DNA of 64,000 bases from Eleginops maclovinus (lineage: Eukaryota; Chordata; Actinopteri; Perciformes; Eleginopidae): positions 21,587,293 through 21,651,292 of the forward strand of contig NC_086357.1 of NCBI RefSeq assembly GCF_036324505.1, given 5' to 3'. Each line of letters begins with the position of its first letter. Position 1 is the first letter of the stretch. The position numbers and the translations under genes were made by a program. This document shows, piece by piece, positions 30,284 to 43,403 of this stretch. The notes below the pieces were generated by a model that worked only from the letters and a program-made list of their open reading frames with translations, did not search any database and had not been told where the DNA came from.

Positions 30284-33200
30284 ATGTTTCAAGGTCTGTA
30301 GGATGAGTTCGGATAATTTAATGTAATTTAACACTGACAACCATATCTGAATGACTTAAATACCTTTTCTTATTTTTAGGTCTTCTGTCAAGACTCATGA
30401 CAAGGATTTCATCAAATCAAGGACGTAAAAGTTGCACGTTTGTTCATGAGTATGAACTCCTTCATAACTGGGGAGCCATAAAACCGAGGCAGACAGCAAC
30501 TCAGCAAAATGAATGAGATTGCTTGAAGATATTGTTTAGACTTACCAGTATACTTACTTGAAGGATTTGGTATATTGTTTCCTCCTCCCTCTTAAAAGAC
30601 ATGCAATTATTTGACATTATGTGTTATGCTGTGACTGGCATTTACTTAATTAGCTTTTGTCTGAGTTTATGTATGAAGAAAATAGACTGAGGTTTGGCAG
30701 TGTAACTTTTATAGATCTCATTTTGAGCATTCCAATTTCTCCATGGTGTATTTTTTTTTTTTTGCTGATTTCTCTGAAAGATTGAGTGAAAACCAAACCT
30801 TTAGAAAATGAAAATATTACGTCACGCCCCAAACACTTTCTAAAAGGCCATTGCTTTCCATTAAATATCTTTTCAAGATCAGAAAGGAACCAACTTGAGG
30901 CAGACACTGAATCCTTTTTCTACAAACCAGAAAAAACTCTCCACCTTTAGCCAAAGAGACACGTACAGGGGGTTTAGGAATGCCACCCAGAGAACAGAGG
31001 ATGTTTTCAGTCATGCTTCTTAATGTTTTTCACCAGCATGCTACATTGCCAACTGTGATTCAGCCAAACGTCCATTCACACCTACTTAAAATGTGCAAGA
31101 ACAAGAACGTGGCCAAGACAAGCATTGATCTTACTTGCAGCAGGCAGTCTAAAAGGAGCACAGTTGATTTAGAAGTATGACATAGTTTCCTCCTGTCCTC
31201 TGCACATTACAAAATAAAACCAAAGAAAATGTTACCGAAATACACATTTTCAATTATCCCAGTTTTCAGAAACCATTACAGAGACTAAAGGGACTTTTGT
31301 TGTCGGGTAATGTGCTTGTGAGCTGCCTTTACATCTGTGTTTGAGTGCAATAACTAAATAATTTAACTTAATAGCTCTTGAAGATTAGCATGTAACAAAC
31401 TAATACAGTACATAAAGATTGCTGCTGGTAAATGAGAAATAACTTATTTAGTGCGTGAGCTAGATAATATGGTAAAGGTGAGTTTAGGAGACCTTGTACA
31501 GGACTCATCTGAAACAAAATAACTTAACTCCCATGTTATCAGTCTTCAACGCTCTGAACTGCGTAGAACATATTAACCTTTTTTTATTCTTTGCTGCATG
31601 ACTCGAGATGATTTTACAATTTGTACACTACAGTAATCTTTTCAACTTCAGAGAGCATTCTTTTTAGAGGTAGTTAAACTTAGCAGAGACTTATTTCCCT
31701 TTACTAGACTTATTGTGTCATTCTGATAATCAAAGAGTGATCACATTTGAGAATTTAAAGGCCATGTTTTCACAAATCCTGTCATTGTGACACTATAAGT
31801 TTATTCAAAGTACATCTTAATAGATGGATTGAGACAGAATATGAGATTTAAATAACAAAAATAATGCTATTTAAATTGAAGTTGGTGATAGCAAGAAACT
31901 TCCCTTGGTCATAGAAGTGCCAAATTTGTTTCTGTGCGAAGTTGCAACTGCAGACCCATGGGAAAAAGCTCTGCAACCCGAACTAATTAAAAACCAAATG
32001 AGGGGGGGCATGGTCCATGGAGAAACCAGGAGAGGCTGACTAGTAATCATAAGCCTGCTGTTAATTTAAAAATAAATTACATATCCTCTTGAGAACTATT
32101 AAAACAGTTTGAACCTGACTTTCACAAAGAGACAAGTTAATTTCCAATTTACAAAGGATAGAGTTAAGTCATCAACAATATACTGATCCCAAGAGGACCA
32201 CGGTCAAACCATTAGCTGTACACAGGAAACTCCATTCAAGCCTGATTACCTTACCATTCCTTATATGCAGTAGACCTATTGTTTGTGTGATGCCAGTGTG
32301 AAGTTAAATTCAAAATTGAAGCCATACACCCTGCACTTAAACTTGGCCCCATGTCGAAAAAAGCTATCTTTTTCCATTATGAACTAAGAGCAGCACACTC
32401 CAGAAAAACACTCAAAATAAGCGTTAAAGGGTGAAAACACATGGTAGCTTGCCATTATCGCTGACCTCTGTAATCACAGGCCTGTGGGCCGTCCACGACT
32501 CAGATCTCCAGATGAAAACAAACATTTTCCCGAAGCAGACATAGCATCAACCGTGTACAGAAAAGATGATGATTGAATCCAGGTGTGGGAAGAGATAAGT
32601 CCCATAAGAGAAGGAATGGTTGTGTGAGGTCAGCTGAGGAGGCCCAACAGCTGTAGAGCAACTGGAGGAAATGTTAGACCAAAGACATCAAAAGAAAAAA
32701 TAACAGCAAGATTATCTAGTGATGGATTTAATCATTTTTGGGGAACTGTTTGGTAAAGGGGAAAAAAAAGCGAGGAAAATATTCGTGATCTCTGGCCTCC
32801 CAGTCCATCATTTACAGAATCTCAGGCTTCAAAAGTGGTTTCACGTGGAAAAAAGACGGGGTTTTTTTAAGGAAAAATACTTTGACAGGAGAATTGTCTT
32901 ATTCATGAGGAGAAGCTATCAGGGGAATTTGGAAGACAAGGTAGCAATAATAGGAGTAAGCTATTATGTAAACCTTTGCATGGGAAAGTTAGCTGAGCTC
33001 TCCAAACAGTTACTTTGTCTTCTGGGGAACTTCAAAGGAGATTAAAGGACCTCTGCAATGTGTGGTTTAATGACTAAAGAACATTTTCCCAAAGTCTTTA
33101 GAATCAAGTAAAGAGAAATGAAGACTTTTTCTAACAGATAAATCCCCACTGCATGGAAAAACAAATGTTTGTATCATCCGATTGGCAGTATACTATTGCT

Positions 33201-35819
33201 ACAGATGTAGCCGACAATCAAGTCTAGTCATCCCCTCAGACCTTCTGGCAAAACTTGGGTTGTTTTTGCAACAACAACAACAACAACACAAAAGTGAGTT
33301 GCTTTTTTTAGTTTGCCTCCTTGTCCCAAAATGGGGTTGCATGTGAAGCTAGGCAGAAAATTCTCTTTCTCCACCAGAACCCACCAAGAATTTCTCTGTA
33401 AATTAAGCATGAACCGATTTATCCATTTTCTATTCTGAACAGTCCATCTGGTCTCAACCAGATCATAATTTATTCATGGGGGTCGTTCTGAAACCTTTCC
33501 ACCGCTGTCTGTAATTTGTGAAGAGTTGTATATGTGCCACTGTGCTCCAGGGATCCTTCCTGAGCTTGAGTAAAACAAATACATAAAATGAACTTGGGAT
33601 GGTATTCTGTAGACGCTTAAATATTGCATGTCGAGACATCTTGTTTCTCTCTGAATTAAGTTTGTATTTGTAAATTGTGTATTGTATGAAATCTACTATT
33701 ATTGTACGAACAAGACTGTAAATAAATCATTTTGTGTAAAGATTTTTGAACTCTTTTTCTGTGTGATGTTTGATGTATATACACAAAAGGAGAACCTAAA
33801 AACGGTTTAAGAATTTCACATTTCTGAATATAAGAAAAACATTTTTTATCAGTGATGCTAACAAACAATAATTAAACATGTGAATGAAACAATACATATG
33901 AAATGCTAAGCAACAATAAATATAGTTTATTACAGAAGCCTACAGTGCATAGGTAACAGTATATGAGGTCTGCAGACATGTTTAACATATAAACCACAAA
34001 CATAATTGTCATAATAAACAAAATGCATTAAAATTGGCTGAGCATTATAATAACTTAAAGATAACATATGGCAACAGATGGCAATGCTGGTTTTCTAAGA
34101 AAGAATATCAAGATGTACAAATGTAAGAACTGTGCAGTCACACAATGTTTACTTTGACTTTTCCACTGACTCAAAATAGCTGCATGTCCATTGTGTGTGT
34201 CTATTACACTCCAGGTGATGAGTTGTAATGCACACAGAAAAAACACTGCTGCAAAATACTGACATTTTTAGCCAGTGGAATTATTACTGTAATAAAGTTG
34301 CACAGCGAGGATCACAGCAGGGAGGAAAGTGAGAATGTTGCCTCTGACACCTCGAGGATGGGCCGTGCGCCTCTGCCAGAAAATGGAGCTGATAGAAAAC
34401 ACAGTGAGTGACTGCCCTCACCGCTGGGTAAAAATGCATCAGTGCACACGCACATAAAGCTAGAAAAAACATTTGTTTTTGAGTCAATGGTGCATTCAAG
34501 GTCATGAACCTTCCTCCGGCGCCTTAACTGTGTCTTTTGAGTCCAATTGCGTCAATAACAGACAAACCTGTCTGTGCACAGGCCAGGAGTGGAGAGAATT
34601 GCTGTTTGAGATGACTGAACTCGGGGACTGCCACCAAACGTAATTGCAGTGCCCTTCATGTGTGTTTTACTTGCTGGAACTGTATTCGGGTTAAAGCTTT
34701 CCAAAATCAAATCCTTGTTTCTGTTTGGTGACATCACTGGAATAAATGTCTACATTTATGCAAAGGCCACAACTCAACAAGTATGAGTGATCGCCTGCAA
34801 GTTAAAGAGTTTGAAGCCTCTGGTACTGCTTGTTGAAGACATTGAAGAGGATTAATGGTAGTAATAACAATAAGACCTTTTTAGTTGGATATTAACGTCA
34901 TAACGCTTCCTCCATTACATGATTCTAAAAATTACTCCACTGTAATTAGTGGAAAGTCTTGTATTACTTTTTGAAATACACTGAGGACCTCAAAATGACA
35001 TACCACAACTAAAAATAACAATCTACGAGTTTTTTTTCATATAAATCAAGACATTAGTGTTTATTTCTTGTCATCTATACTATTCATTTTGTCCACTTGA
35101 ACTGCATTTACAAATCACTAGATTATCACTGCATTTTGCATTTTTTTGTATAAATCATATTACCTCTAGCCTTACTGTAAAACAAGACTCATTATTTCTG
35201 TCCGCATGTGAATGCATCCCTGCATTGCAATTATTGTTAGATACGTGTCAATGGTCATATTGTATTTAAATCAGAAAAGAAATGTGGGAGCAAAACAGGG
35301 ACGTAATTGCTTGCTAGTGCCTATAAGACTAGTTGCCAAGACTAAGGTGAACATTTTTTTAATGTTTTAGCAGAAATGCAATGACATATGCTATAAAACA
35401 TATATCACTCTATTATTTACATCAGAAATAATAAAATGATTATCTTTAGGAATCCTACAAAATCTGGTCAATAGGCAAAATAGTTTTTATGTAATAAAAA
35501 TGTAATGTTACATATGAAAACTTTTCTGTTATACTGTATATGCTACAGTCTGCTGTATTATAAAAGTCTGTAGTGACCTTAGAGCGCTCCATGTTCAGTA
35601 TCTGTGATGAATCTCTACCTGGAACAGCAGCAAGTAAATCTCAGTTTCATGATGTCATGTCCTCTTCAGACAATCCTCTTGATATTGTCCTGAGTTCATA
35701 GCAATTAAAGCACAAACCGTCTGTGAACATGATAGATAAGGCTCAGGAATGTTTCAGATGGCTTGGGTTTGTGGAACAAGTTTCAAAAATAGACGGGCCT
35801 CACAAAGGGATGAGGTTTT
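30284..35819. other. cilp2 3' flank and cilp2-rfesd intergenic region
   Basis: Continuous AT-rich sequence with no interrupting repeat runs from the cilp2 stop to an AATAAA at 33,721-33,726. It could be one long 3' UTR of about 3.4 kb, though earlier signals such as AATAAA near 31,214 could also serve. The remainder to 35,819 would include the rfesd 3' UTR on the minus strand. Short open frames here, including one at 32,719-33,045, show no recognisable domain. Confidence 0.5.
33721..33726 (+). promoter_or_regulatory. Candidate distal polyadenylation signal of cilp2
   Basis: AATAAA is followed by a T/GT-rich segment (TTTTGTGTAAAGATTTTTG...CTTTTTCTGTGTG) typical of the downstream element of a cleavage site. 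Confidence 0.45.
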
Positions 35820-37227
35820 TCAACTCTTCTGATCCGCAGGAAAAGGCTCTAAGGAGAGACGACTGGCGTGTTTCACGTACACGTTGCCATCCTCCAGCTT
35901 GACTTCATACACTTGTTGCTGTTAAAAGGTAAATAAAGAACACAAAGGCACAAACAAATGATATGTTACTGTGGGAAAATCAAGTACGCTTACAGTGTAT
36001 TTAATCTCACTTCTGATAAGTAAAAAAGTTAGCAAACTCTCAAAATCATTGTTTTTATATGTCTTCTATTGTTTGATTGGTGACATAACAGTAATGCACT
36101 GTAAAGGATAAACAATGGTTTATAAAATTGAACAAGATGTTTATGGAAATTAAAGCTCTTGTTTGGATTGTTCATTGCATGCAATATATATAATAGAAAA
36201 GGGGAATAAAAGGGGAAAATAATTTTAACTCTGACCAATAGACTTTGATTCCTCATGCTGTGTCAATCAGTGGAACTTTCTACATCTAATAAAAGTGGAT
36301 GACCTGCCTACATATCACTGCAAATGTCAATGTCAACTTCCAGGTGCAGTCAGCGAGCTAAGCCTTTGTCTACTGGGCATGTTTTTGGAAGTGGGATCCA
36401 TATTTAATTCATGATGATATTTTGGGAATAATTGTGTGTCTAATTAATGTCTTTCTCTACTCTAAATTACATTTGAATTATATCTTTCTATTCTGAGCAA
36501 TGAAATTCAGCCTTTTTTTGTGAATAAGTTAGGACGTATTTAATCTCTGACCTGTAAGGAGGTCCCTGACTTCCCAGTCCTGAGGTTGAAGTCATAGTCG
36601 TGCCAGGGGCAGAAGACCTGCAGGACTCCGTTAGCCTCCTCGATGTCCCCCTCACACAGAGGACCGCCTGGGAGAAACAGGATATTGTAACTCACATTTT
36701 CTCCCTTATTTTTTTCAACAAATGGCTTTTGCTGTGTGCCTTCTGGGAAAATGTGATGGTGAGGCTTGCATAACATGGTGTGAAACTGTGACAGCAGGGG
36801 GCTGTCACGTTTGATATTTCAGTAGGCTATCAGCTTTGGGACAAATAAACCAGATACTCATTTTGTTGAAGAGGTGCAGTTTTAGTCTGACCCATAGATC
36901 TTACATTAAATTCTTTACAATACGGCGAATATCCTTATTATGTTATGCTACAATCATACAAGACGTTATATATTGTGCCTTATTCTGCAAAGATAGCTAA
37001 AGGGTTAACATAAGCGACTGATAGGTTGATGTTTTACCGGAATGAGAACAGCGAGCATCCATAGCGAAAAACTCCCCCTTCACGTAGAAGAGGCAGACAT
37101 CAGAGTCGAAGCCGAGGGAGCAGTACATCAAGCGGCAGCGCTTCTTGGACAGCCCCTCGACCGGGCCTATGAGTCTCCATGAACCGCCTTCCGTGTTTCC
37201 CTCTTCATCTCCGGAGCCAGACGCCAT
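35820..37227 (-). CDS. rfesd: rfesd, Rieske Fe-S domain-containing protein
   Basis: Three minus-strand exons were read: 37227-37038, 36667-36552 and 35918-35820, with GT-AG introns in phases 1 and 0 and stop TGA at 35,820-35,822. They give a 134-residue protein. The Rieske cluster ligands are C60-S-H62 (RCSHSGG) and C83-P-W-H86 (CPWHDYDF), which bind a 2Fe-2S cluster through two Cys and two His. There is no membrane segment, matching the small soluble RFESD family (human form about 157 residues). The family is presumed to carry electrons; the partner is unknown. The start at 37,227 makes the protein collinear with human RFESD. The same frame stays open to an ATG at 37,450-37,452 with a better Kozak context, which would add 75 residues. 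The gene is convergent with cilp2. Confidence 0.88.
36668..37037. other. rfesd intron 1
   Basis: A phase-1 intron that splits the codon just after the first Rieske box (RCSHSG|G). It is AT-rich and nothing else was recognised in it. Confidence 0.8.
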
Positions 37228-39127
37228 GAAAGCACGGCGAAATAAACAGTCGTTTCTAAATTGCACTACTAAATAGGTGCTTTTTTCTGCCGTTTCAAAT
37301 GCATCTGGCTGTTCGCTGGGTGGAAAAATGGTATAACCTCCAGGCAGAGCGGTACGACGGTCAACTATGCGGACTGAGCTGCTTCCATCCGGGCTGCAGT
37401 CTGCAGAGAGCCGTCTCACCGTCACACCGAGGCAAGCTGAGCGCTGGAGCATGGCTGATATTCATTTCAGCGACATGAACGTTAATGAATCATCAAGCAG
37501 CACATTTAATCCCCACAAATGTACTTGTTTGGTTTATCAGTTTCACATAGGCTGGTCTAAAATTAATACAGATCACAAGTCGATAAAGTTTACAAAAATG
37601 GGCCTGTTGAACATTAACTAAAGCCTTTATGTGGGGAAAGCTCTCCATAATAAATAGTTTCATTCAACGATTTCAGACAAACCTCTCCTGTTCTTTCATT
37701 TGGTTCACACTTTTTTATGTTCAATCAATTAAACTCTGCTGATATATGCCAATACTCTGGGCTTTCCTGGTGGCCCTGTTGGGTTTCTTGAGAACACTTT
37801 AATACACTATTTGACTTGTTTCCAAACTTTGTGGTAAATGTGGAAAATCCCTTTTCATGTAGCCTACTGTGCAAATACTACAACACTATTCCTTAATGAT
37901 CAGTTACAAAGACTGTTATTGTTCTTTCATGGCAGACCATAGTGCTTCAGACAGGTATTTGGCTGATTCCATCAAGTTTACTTTTCCTTGATGTAGGTTC
38001 TTACATTTTTTACAAATTATTTGTGAGCTCAGGGTCCCTGCCAGTGTTTTTGTTCCTGAGGCAGCAATACTTTATCAAGAAAAGATTTGATCGAACGGAT
38101 AAAACAGAAACTCGGAAAGATATCTTACAACAGCACAACTTCTGTCAGTCAGTTTAACCTTAGTAAGAACTTTTACATTTGTGAGCAGGCCATCTTTCCA
38201 TGATCATAGAAGCTACATGACTCATAATTATCACCAGTGTACAAAACTGACCTTTCCATTGGAATTGAAATTGAGATTTTTAACACCTACATGTTTATCC
38301 AATTGGCAAGTGGCAAAAAACAAAAATACATAAATGACGATCTGTATTTCGTCAACTTTTATTCACTTTGTCTCCAATGCTTTATTGCACCAGTTATAAC
38401 TCTGCTGGCAGTTTAGCCTGGAGGTAATGTGAGTTACTGTCTGGACTGGAGTGACGCTTAACAGAGGCCACTTGTTCTGATTCCTGACTTTGAGAATCAT
38501 GTAAGGCTGCAGCGTAACCGCAGAGGAGAGTCGTGAAAACGTGTCATGGGCAGGAATTAAGAATGTGCACTGTGTCTTGTCAGTAGTTGGATCTCATCAA
38601 GTGTGAAATTACTGAGGAAAAAAGAGAGCCAGTGTAAAGAAACGTGAGCTTCGTTACCAAATTCTTAAATATGTAATGTTCAAGGCTAAAAGCCCTAGCA
38701 GATTTACAGGAACATTACCTCATCATCATAACTCACTGTACATACAACTCCACCTATGAGATTTTAAAACTTAATATGTAGATCTCTTTGGTGATTGTAA
38801 TCACCATTTTATGGACTAGCATGTCATAGTATTAAAGTCGTCTTTGTGTTATTTTTGTTGGATTAGCTTTATGGTCAATTAACATCAGCATGGGTTTAAT
38901 ACTAAGCGGAAATACCCAGAATAAAACGCAAAAAAGGAACATTAAAACACAGCTGGGAATATTTTGGAGTGCTGATCATCACAGGTAGTCTTGAATCATG
39001 CAGTTTGAGCTCAGAAAGGTTTTATTGGATAATCACCAACAGTGTTTATTTTTCCACAATGCAGCCAAGTACTATTAATCAGAAGGTGGTGTCCTGAGCT
39101 AATAAAATTGTCCCTTTAGTATTCCAG

Positions 39128-39225
39128 CCAACAATCTCTACAGTGAAGTGGACAGCCTGCAGTTTGGAGGTGGCACTGACACACTGACAGACATTACCAA
39201 CAGCTCTGCTTTGGCATTCCGAAAG
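39128..39225 (+). other. Isolated exon-like segment, possible VWA fragment
   Basis: A 98-base open segment lies between an acceptor (TTAGTATTCCAG) and a weak donor (AAAG|GTGCG). One frame reads NNLYSEVDSLQFGGGTDT and then ALAFRK. The GGGTDT followed by an Ala-Leu stretch recalls the middle of von Willebrand A domains, but the segment between them is longer than usual and no companion exons were found. It may be a relic exon or chance. Confidence 0.2.
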
Positions 39226-40345
39226 GTGCGAAAACTGCAAGGCAAACGTTGTGAATCAAATTAAACAAGCTCCAATTACTTGAATTTTCATACAGAAAAA
39301 ACAGTGATTAGAGGCATCACCATGATGTATTGTGGAAAAACTGAATCAGCAGGCTGGATGGGAGAAGTAAACAAAGGTGCCAACAGCAAGAGATGGGCCA
39401 GAATGAGGACTGCTCTGTCCATCATTTATTTGACTTCTCGTTTCAGTACTCCAACCACTGGACAGTGTAACTATTTGTATGAGGCAACATTTAGTATAGA
39501 GAAAGTCTGGCTCAGATGACATATTAAACTGTGAGTAGAGTCCAAAGACATCCATCATTAGCTTCATCTTGTCCACAACCCGGCAATCATCCTCAAATGT
39601 CTCTTAAATCATCCACCAAGGATGGATGGAAGACAAAGTCTCCAGCCAAAATGTTTTTTATTAGCTAAGAAACTGCTTGAGCCAAGCTGAAAACACCACT
39701 ACCTGCTTACTTTACTTTCTTGTTCCAAAAGATCTTGTCATTCAAATGCTTCTCGTTTCATAAACCGATATGAGGACAGTCATGTTTTAAAGCTCCCACA
39801 AGGAGCTCATATGAGGAAAACAATTGTTTGCTTGGTGCTAGATGTATTCTGTGGAACGTTAAAAGCCATAATGTCGTTATGTCCCTTGAAATGCAAACCC
39901 AGACTCGACTTTGATGTTTAGTGGACAGGAAACTGAACCCACATCTGACTGCTGGACCAGTCCCACTGTCTGCCCTCACAGACCTGCATTGCCAATAAGC
40001 CCCAGGGTTCCGCACAGTCCCCCTGTGAAAACGATGAGTGGTTGAAGGCCCTTTAATAAACGTTTAATCTCCCCAAACCTATATAAGCCTGCAGACTTTG
40101 CCTAAAGGAATTACCCAACATAAATAACAATTTAGTGTTAAAAATAGGAATATCAGGATGTCCAGAATCACCATCATTTTGTCACCTTCATCTTAATGCT
40201 TACTATATACATCTTTTTGTAAAAGGCTCTGTTCCCAGACTGGATTTATAGTTATTCATTTCAAATGTTACAGATTTTAGCAATGATTGGATCTAGAAAG
40301 TAATCAGCATATACTTTGTATAAGCCACAGTAGAAAGACCTGAAC

Positions 40346-40381
40346 TTCCCTACAGGGATCAATAAAGGATTATCTTATCTT
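40346..40381 (+). repeat. LINE-like 3' tail with (TTATC)n
   Basis: CTTCCCTACAGGGATCAATAAAGGATTATCTTATCTT is the sort of 3' terminus plus short microsatellite left by 5'-truncated fish LINE insertions. No coding part accompanies it. Confidence 0.45.
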
Positions 40382-41894
40382 GGAAAATAATTGTTAGTTT
40401 TGCACCCAGGTGCCACAGGTACCTCTTTGCCCCAAGTGCCACATTATTTCATCAAATACTGGCCCATTTCTGTAAAGCATCTTTAGCCCTTGCACCCTCT
40501 TGCACTTATACTGATCACACAGTTGAAGTTAACATAATGAAATGCACGCTTATTTGCTTATTTGCGAAAGGATAAGTAGATCTGCAAAACTCTCACCTGT
40601 CTACACGGGAGGAGCAGCATCAGCCGCAGACGCAGGTTCAATCCTCAGTCTGTATATTAGTGATGCATTCATGCAACGTATCGACTGTGGGCCCTGCAGC
40701 ACTTTGGCAATGCTCTAAACACACAATCACTTTAGTTACGCCGCCAAACAGATACAAAATGGTCTCAAGGAGTAAAACTACTCTCTTTACAGTTACAAAC
40801 GTAAATGTGAAAATGAAGCTAGAATCAGCAGAGTAAGATAGACTGGAAACATGGAGAAACTGCCTGGCTCTGGTTTAAGGTAATTCTGCCGGATCTGTTT
40901 TTTTTAGCTGGTGGTTGCCGGGCAACATCACGTTAACAACCAGGCTACAGGAAGTCACTGCGCCTGGCCGAGTAATAGTCTGGCACATAATCCACTCAAC
41001 ACTGCAGCATTTAATTTTTACTTTTTTTTTTAGCAAACATTTAGTTTGAACAAACAGGATACACAGTAAATGCTCTTTAAGTGAGCTTTGGATGTGTTGG
41101 TAGGCAGGTTTTGTTACCAACAAACAGAACCAGACAAGCTTTTTCTTGCTAAGCTAACTGCTGCTATTGGAAAATTCACATTAACCATACTGGCAGGAAT
41201 TAGAAATCTTCAAGAAAGCCTTTCAAGTCTCAACTATTCCTTGAACCAAAGCTTGAAAGTTTCCGAGGAAAATTCACAAAGATAGCAGCCACAGATACCA
41301 AAACACTTAAAACCACTTTCTTTCTGGTCTCAAGGTGCAATTCACAAAAGATCTGAACGATAATGAAAGTGCAGCTTGAAAAAACCCTCATGGAGTTTTG
41401 CAAGTGAGAAAAATGTGCACTTTTTTTTTTTTGCATTCGATTGTTTGCCACATAGATGATGTGGCAAAGTATAAAGGCTCAACAATGTGAACGACCTAAA
41501 CAACACAATAGCAGAAAGAAAAAGAGATATTAAATATTATCAGACCTGCTCACACACACACACACATTGATCTTTGTGAGGTGGATTGTTTTTGCAATGA
41601 GGCTCATTGGTATGCCCCAGATCTATGTATATTGCTTGATTTGAATATGTTTCAATTTCACCGGAGCACCAAGATGCTTTATGATTGGCAATATTTCACC
41701 ATTTGTGGGGCCTTGGAAACTTTGTTTCTGTTAGCTATCAAATAGGTTAAGCGAACACAAAAGCAGTGCTCTTTTTCTTTTGAGAATTCAACCCTCAGTG
41801 CTTAGTGATTAAGTAGACAAGGGCCTCTTATGCTGCAGCAAGACTCAATCATTTCAGATAAGAAAACCCTGAATAGGGTCAACCACTGTTCATA

Positions 41895-42830
41895 CCACTA
41901 CTCAAGCCTAGGGGAAAGGACATTATAAGAAAAACATAATGTAATTAGAAAACAGCCTGACATCTCTTTTGAGGGAAGGCACACAAATCCTGAAATGAGT
42001 CTGGTTGGATTATTTGTCAAGAAGAAAATCCTCAAGTGCTGTGAGGAATGGGATGGAGGCCTCTCCAGTCTCTGTGGCCTGATCTCATAAAAGTTCAATT
42101 ATGTTTACATCTGGTTACTGGGGAGGCCATGGGAGGATCTTGTTCTTGAAAGTGTTCTTGAAACCACTCTTTGATTTGTTTAGCAGTGTTTATGGGCGCA
42201 TCAGGATCTTGGAACATAGGATTGTGATTAGGGGACAGTGTTTGCACCACCTGGGCCAATAAAGTAGCCTATCTGTTTGGCTGTTATATGACCATGCAGA
42301 GCAATGATCAAATCTAATGACATGAGATGGCTGCTCACACTATTACAGAGCCACAGTAATAAACTGTTGGCAGCAGCCAGCACTGTCTGAAGGCATACCT
42401 TTGGCTTTTTCCAAACATAAAGCAGCCTAAGTGAAGGGAGAAGGGTGAACTGGGAGATGACTCATCAGACCAAATGTTCATGTCAATTACAGAAAATTGC
42501 AGAAAACAGGCAAGCATACCTCTTGCTGCTAATTGGCAATCACCTCAATGCGTGACATCTGATTAGTATCGTGATTAACATACTTTAAGGTCAGACATTC
42601 TTTATGTGTTGTGTTCTTTTCCCTACACGATCCGCTCAAGATTACTGGTGTGGATCACAATTTAAACAGAAATGAAGATCATCAACTTTGAAATGTTGAT
42701 TAATGGCCTTGTTTGCTTCTCTTGAAATTGGACTTTGTGATCGATGGTGCTGAAATGTAACACAGGCACTCTCTACTCTGTTCACATTTTCAGTCTGCGT
42801 TCTCATCGTGACAACATTCTTCATCTCTCA
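41895..42830 (-). pseudogene. Decayed Tc1/mariner-type transposase
   Basis: Minus-strand frames contain, in order, SREANKAINQHF, IWSDESSPSSPF, FMFGKSQRYAF, then (other frame) FQDPDAPINTAKQIKEWF and FQEQDPPM. These correspond to the WSDES, FQQD-N-P-H-A and WP-SPD regions of Tc1-like DDE transposases. Frames change several times and stops interrupt each part. The second catalytic region reads FQDPDAP. Terminal inverted repeats were not found, so the limits are approximate. It is a dead copy. Confidence 0.65.
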
Positions 42831-43403
42831 GGAAATTTACTTTGACGGCATAGTGTTATTTTACAGTGTTATTTCTCATGTTTAAAGGTTAGCGCTGACA
42901 TTTAGAAATAGCATGCTATTTTCTTTGAAATGAAATCTGACAGGATAAATGTGATCTGAAGTAATGTTATGTTATGTTCGCTTCATTTCCTTACATTTAA
43001 CATAAAGGAACATTATGACATTATGAGCGCAAGATTCACATCAACTTTCCCAAAAGGCATCTCTTAACAAAGTGTACCTTTTTGCCCTGCACGGACATTA
43101 AATCATAGAATTCTCTTCATTTAAAGACATCATTTAACTGTGCACAAGAGACAGCAAGGGCATGACTGCGAGCCGCTGAGTCACTGTCTGTGAAGTCTGT
43201 TCCCACCTCTTCACCTCACTGCAAACATGTCTGCAGGAGAGATCAGACTATGCTACATTCCTTACTTCATGTCCTCAGTTGTGATGATATCCAGGCACAA
43301 AACGTCTTGTTCCTCAAGGTTCCTAGCTCAGCAGACGCACTGAGAGAAATTAGCATCTGAATAGTGAAGAGGAAGGAGTTCAGTATCTGAAAATACTGAT
43401 CTG

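Noticed and set aside
32719..33045. 108-codon open frame downstream of cilp2
   Set aside because: Lys/Arg-rich with no domain, located in the probable cilp2 3' UTR and without splice or promoter support.
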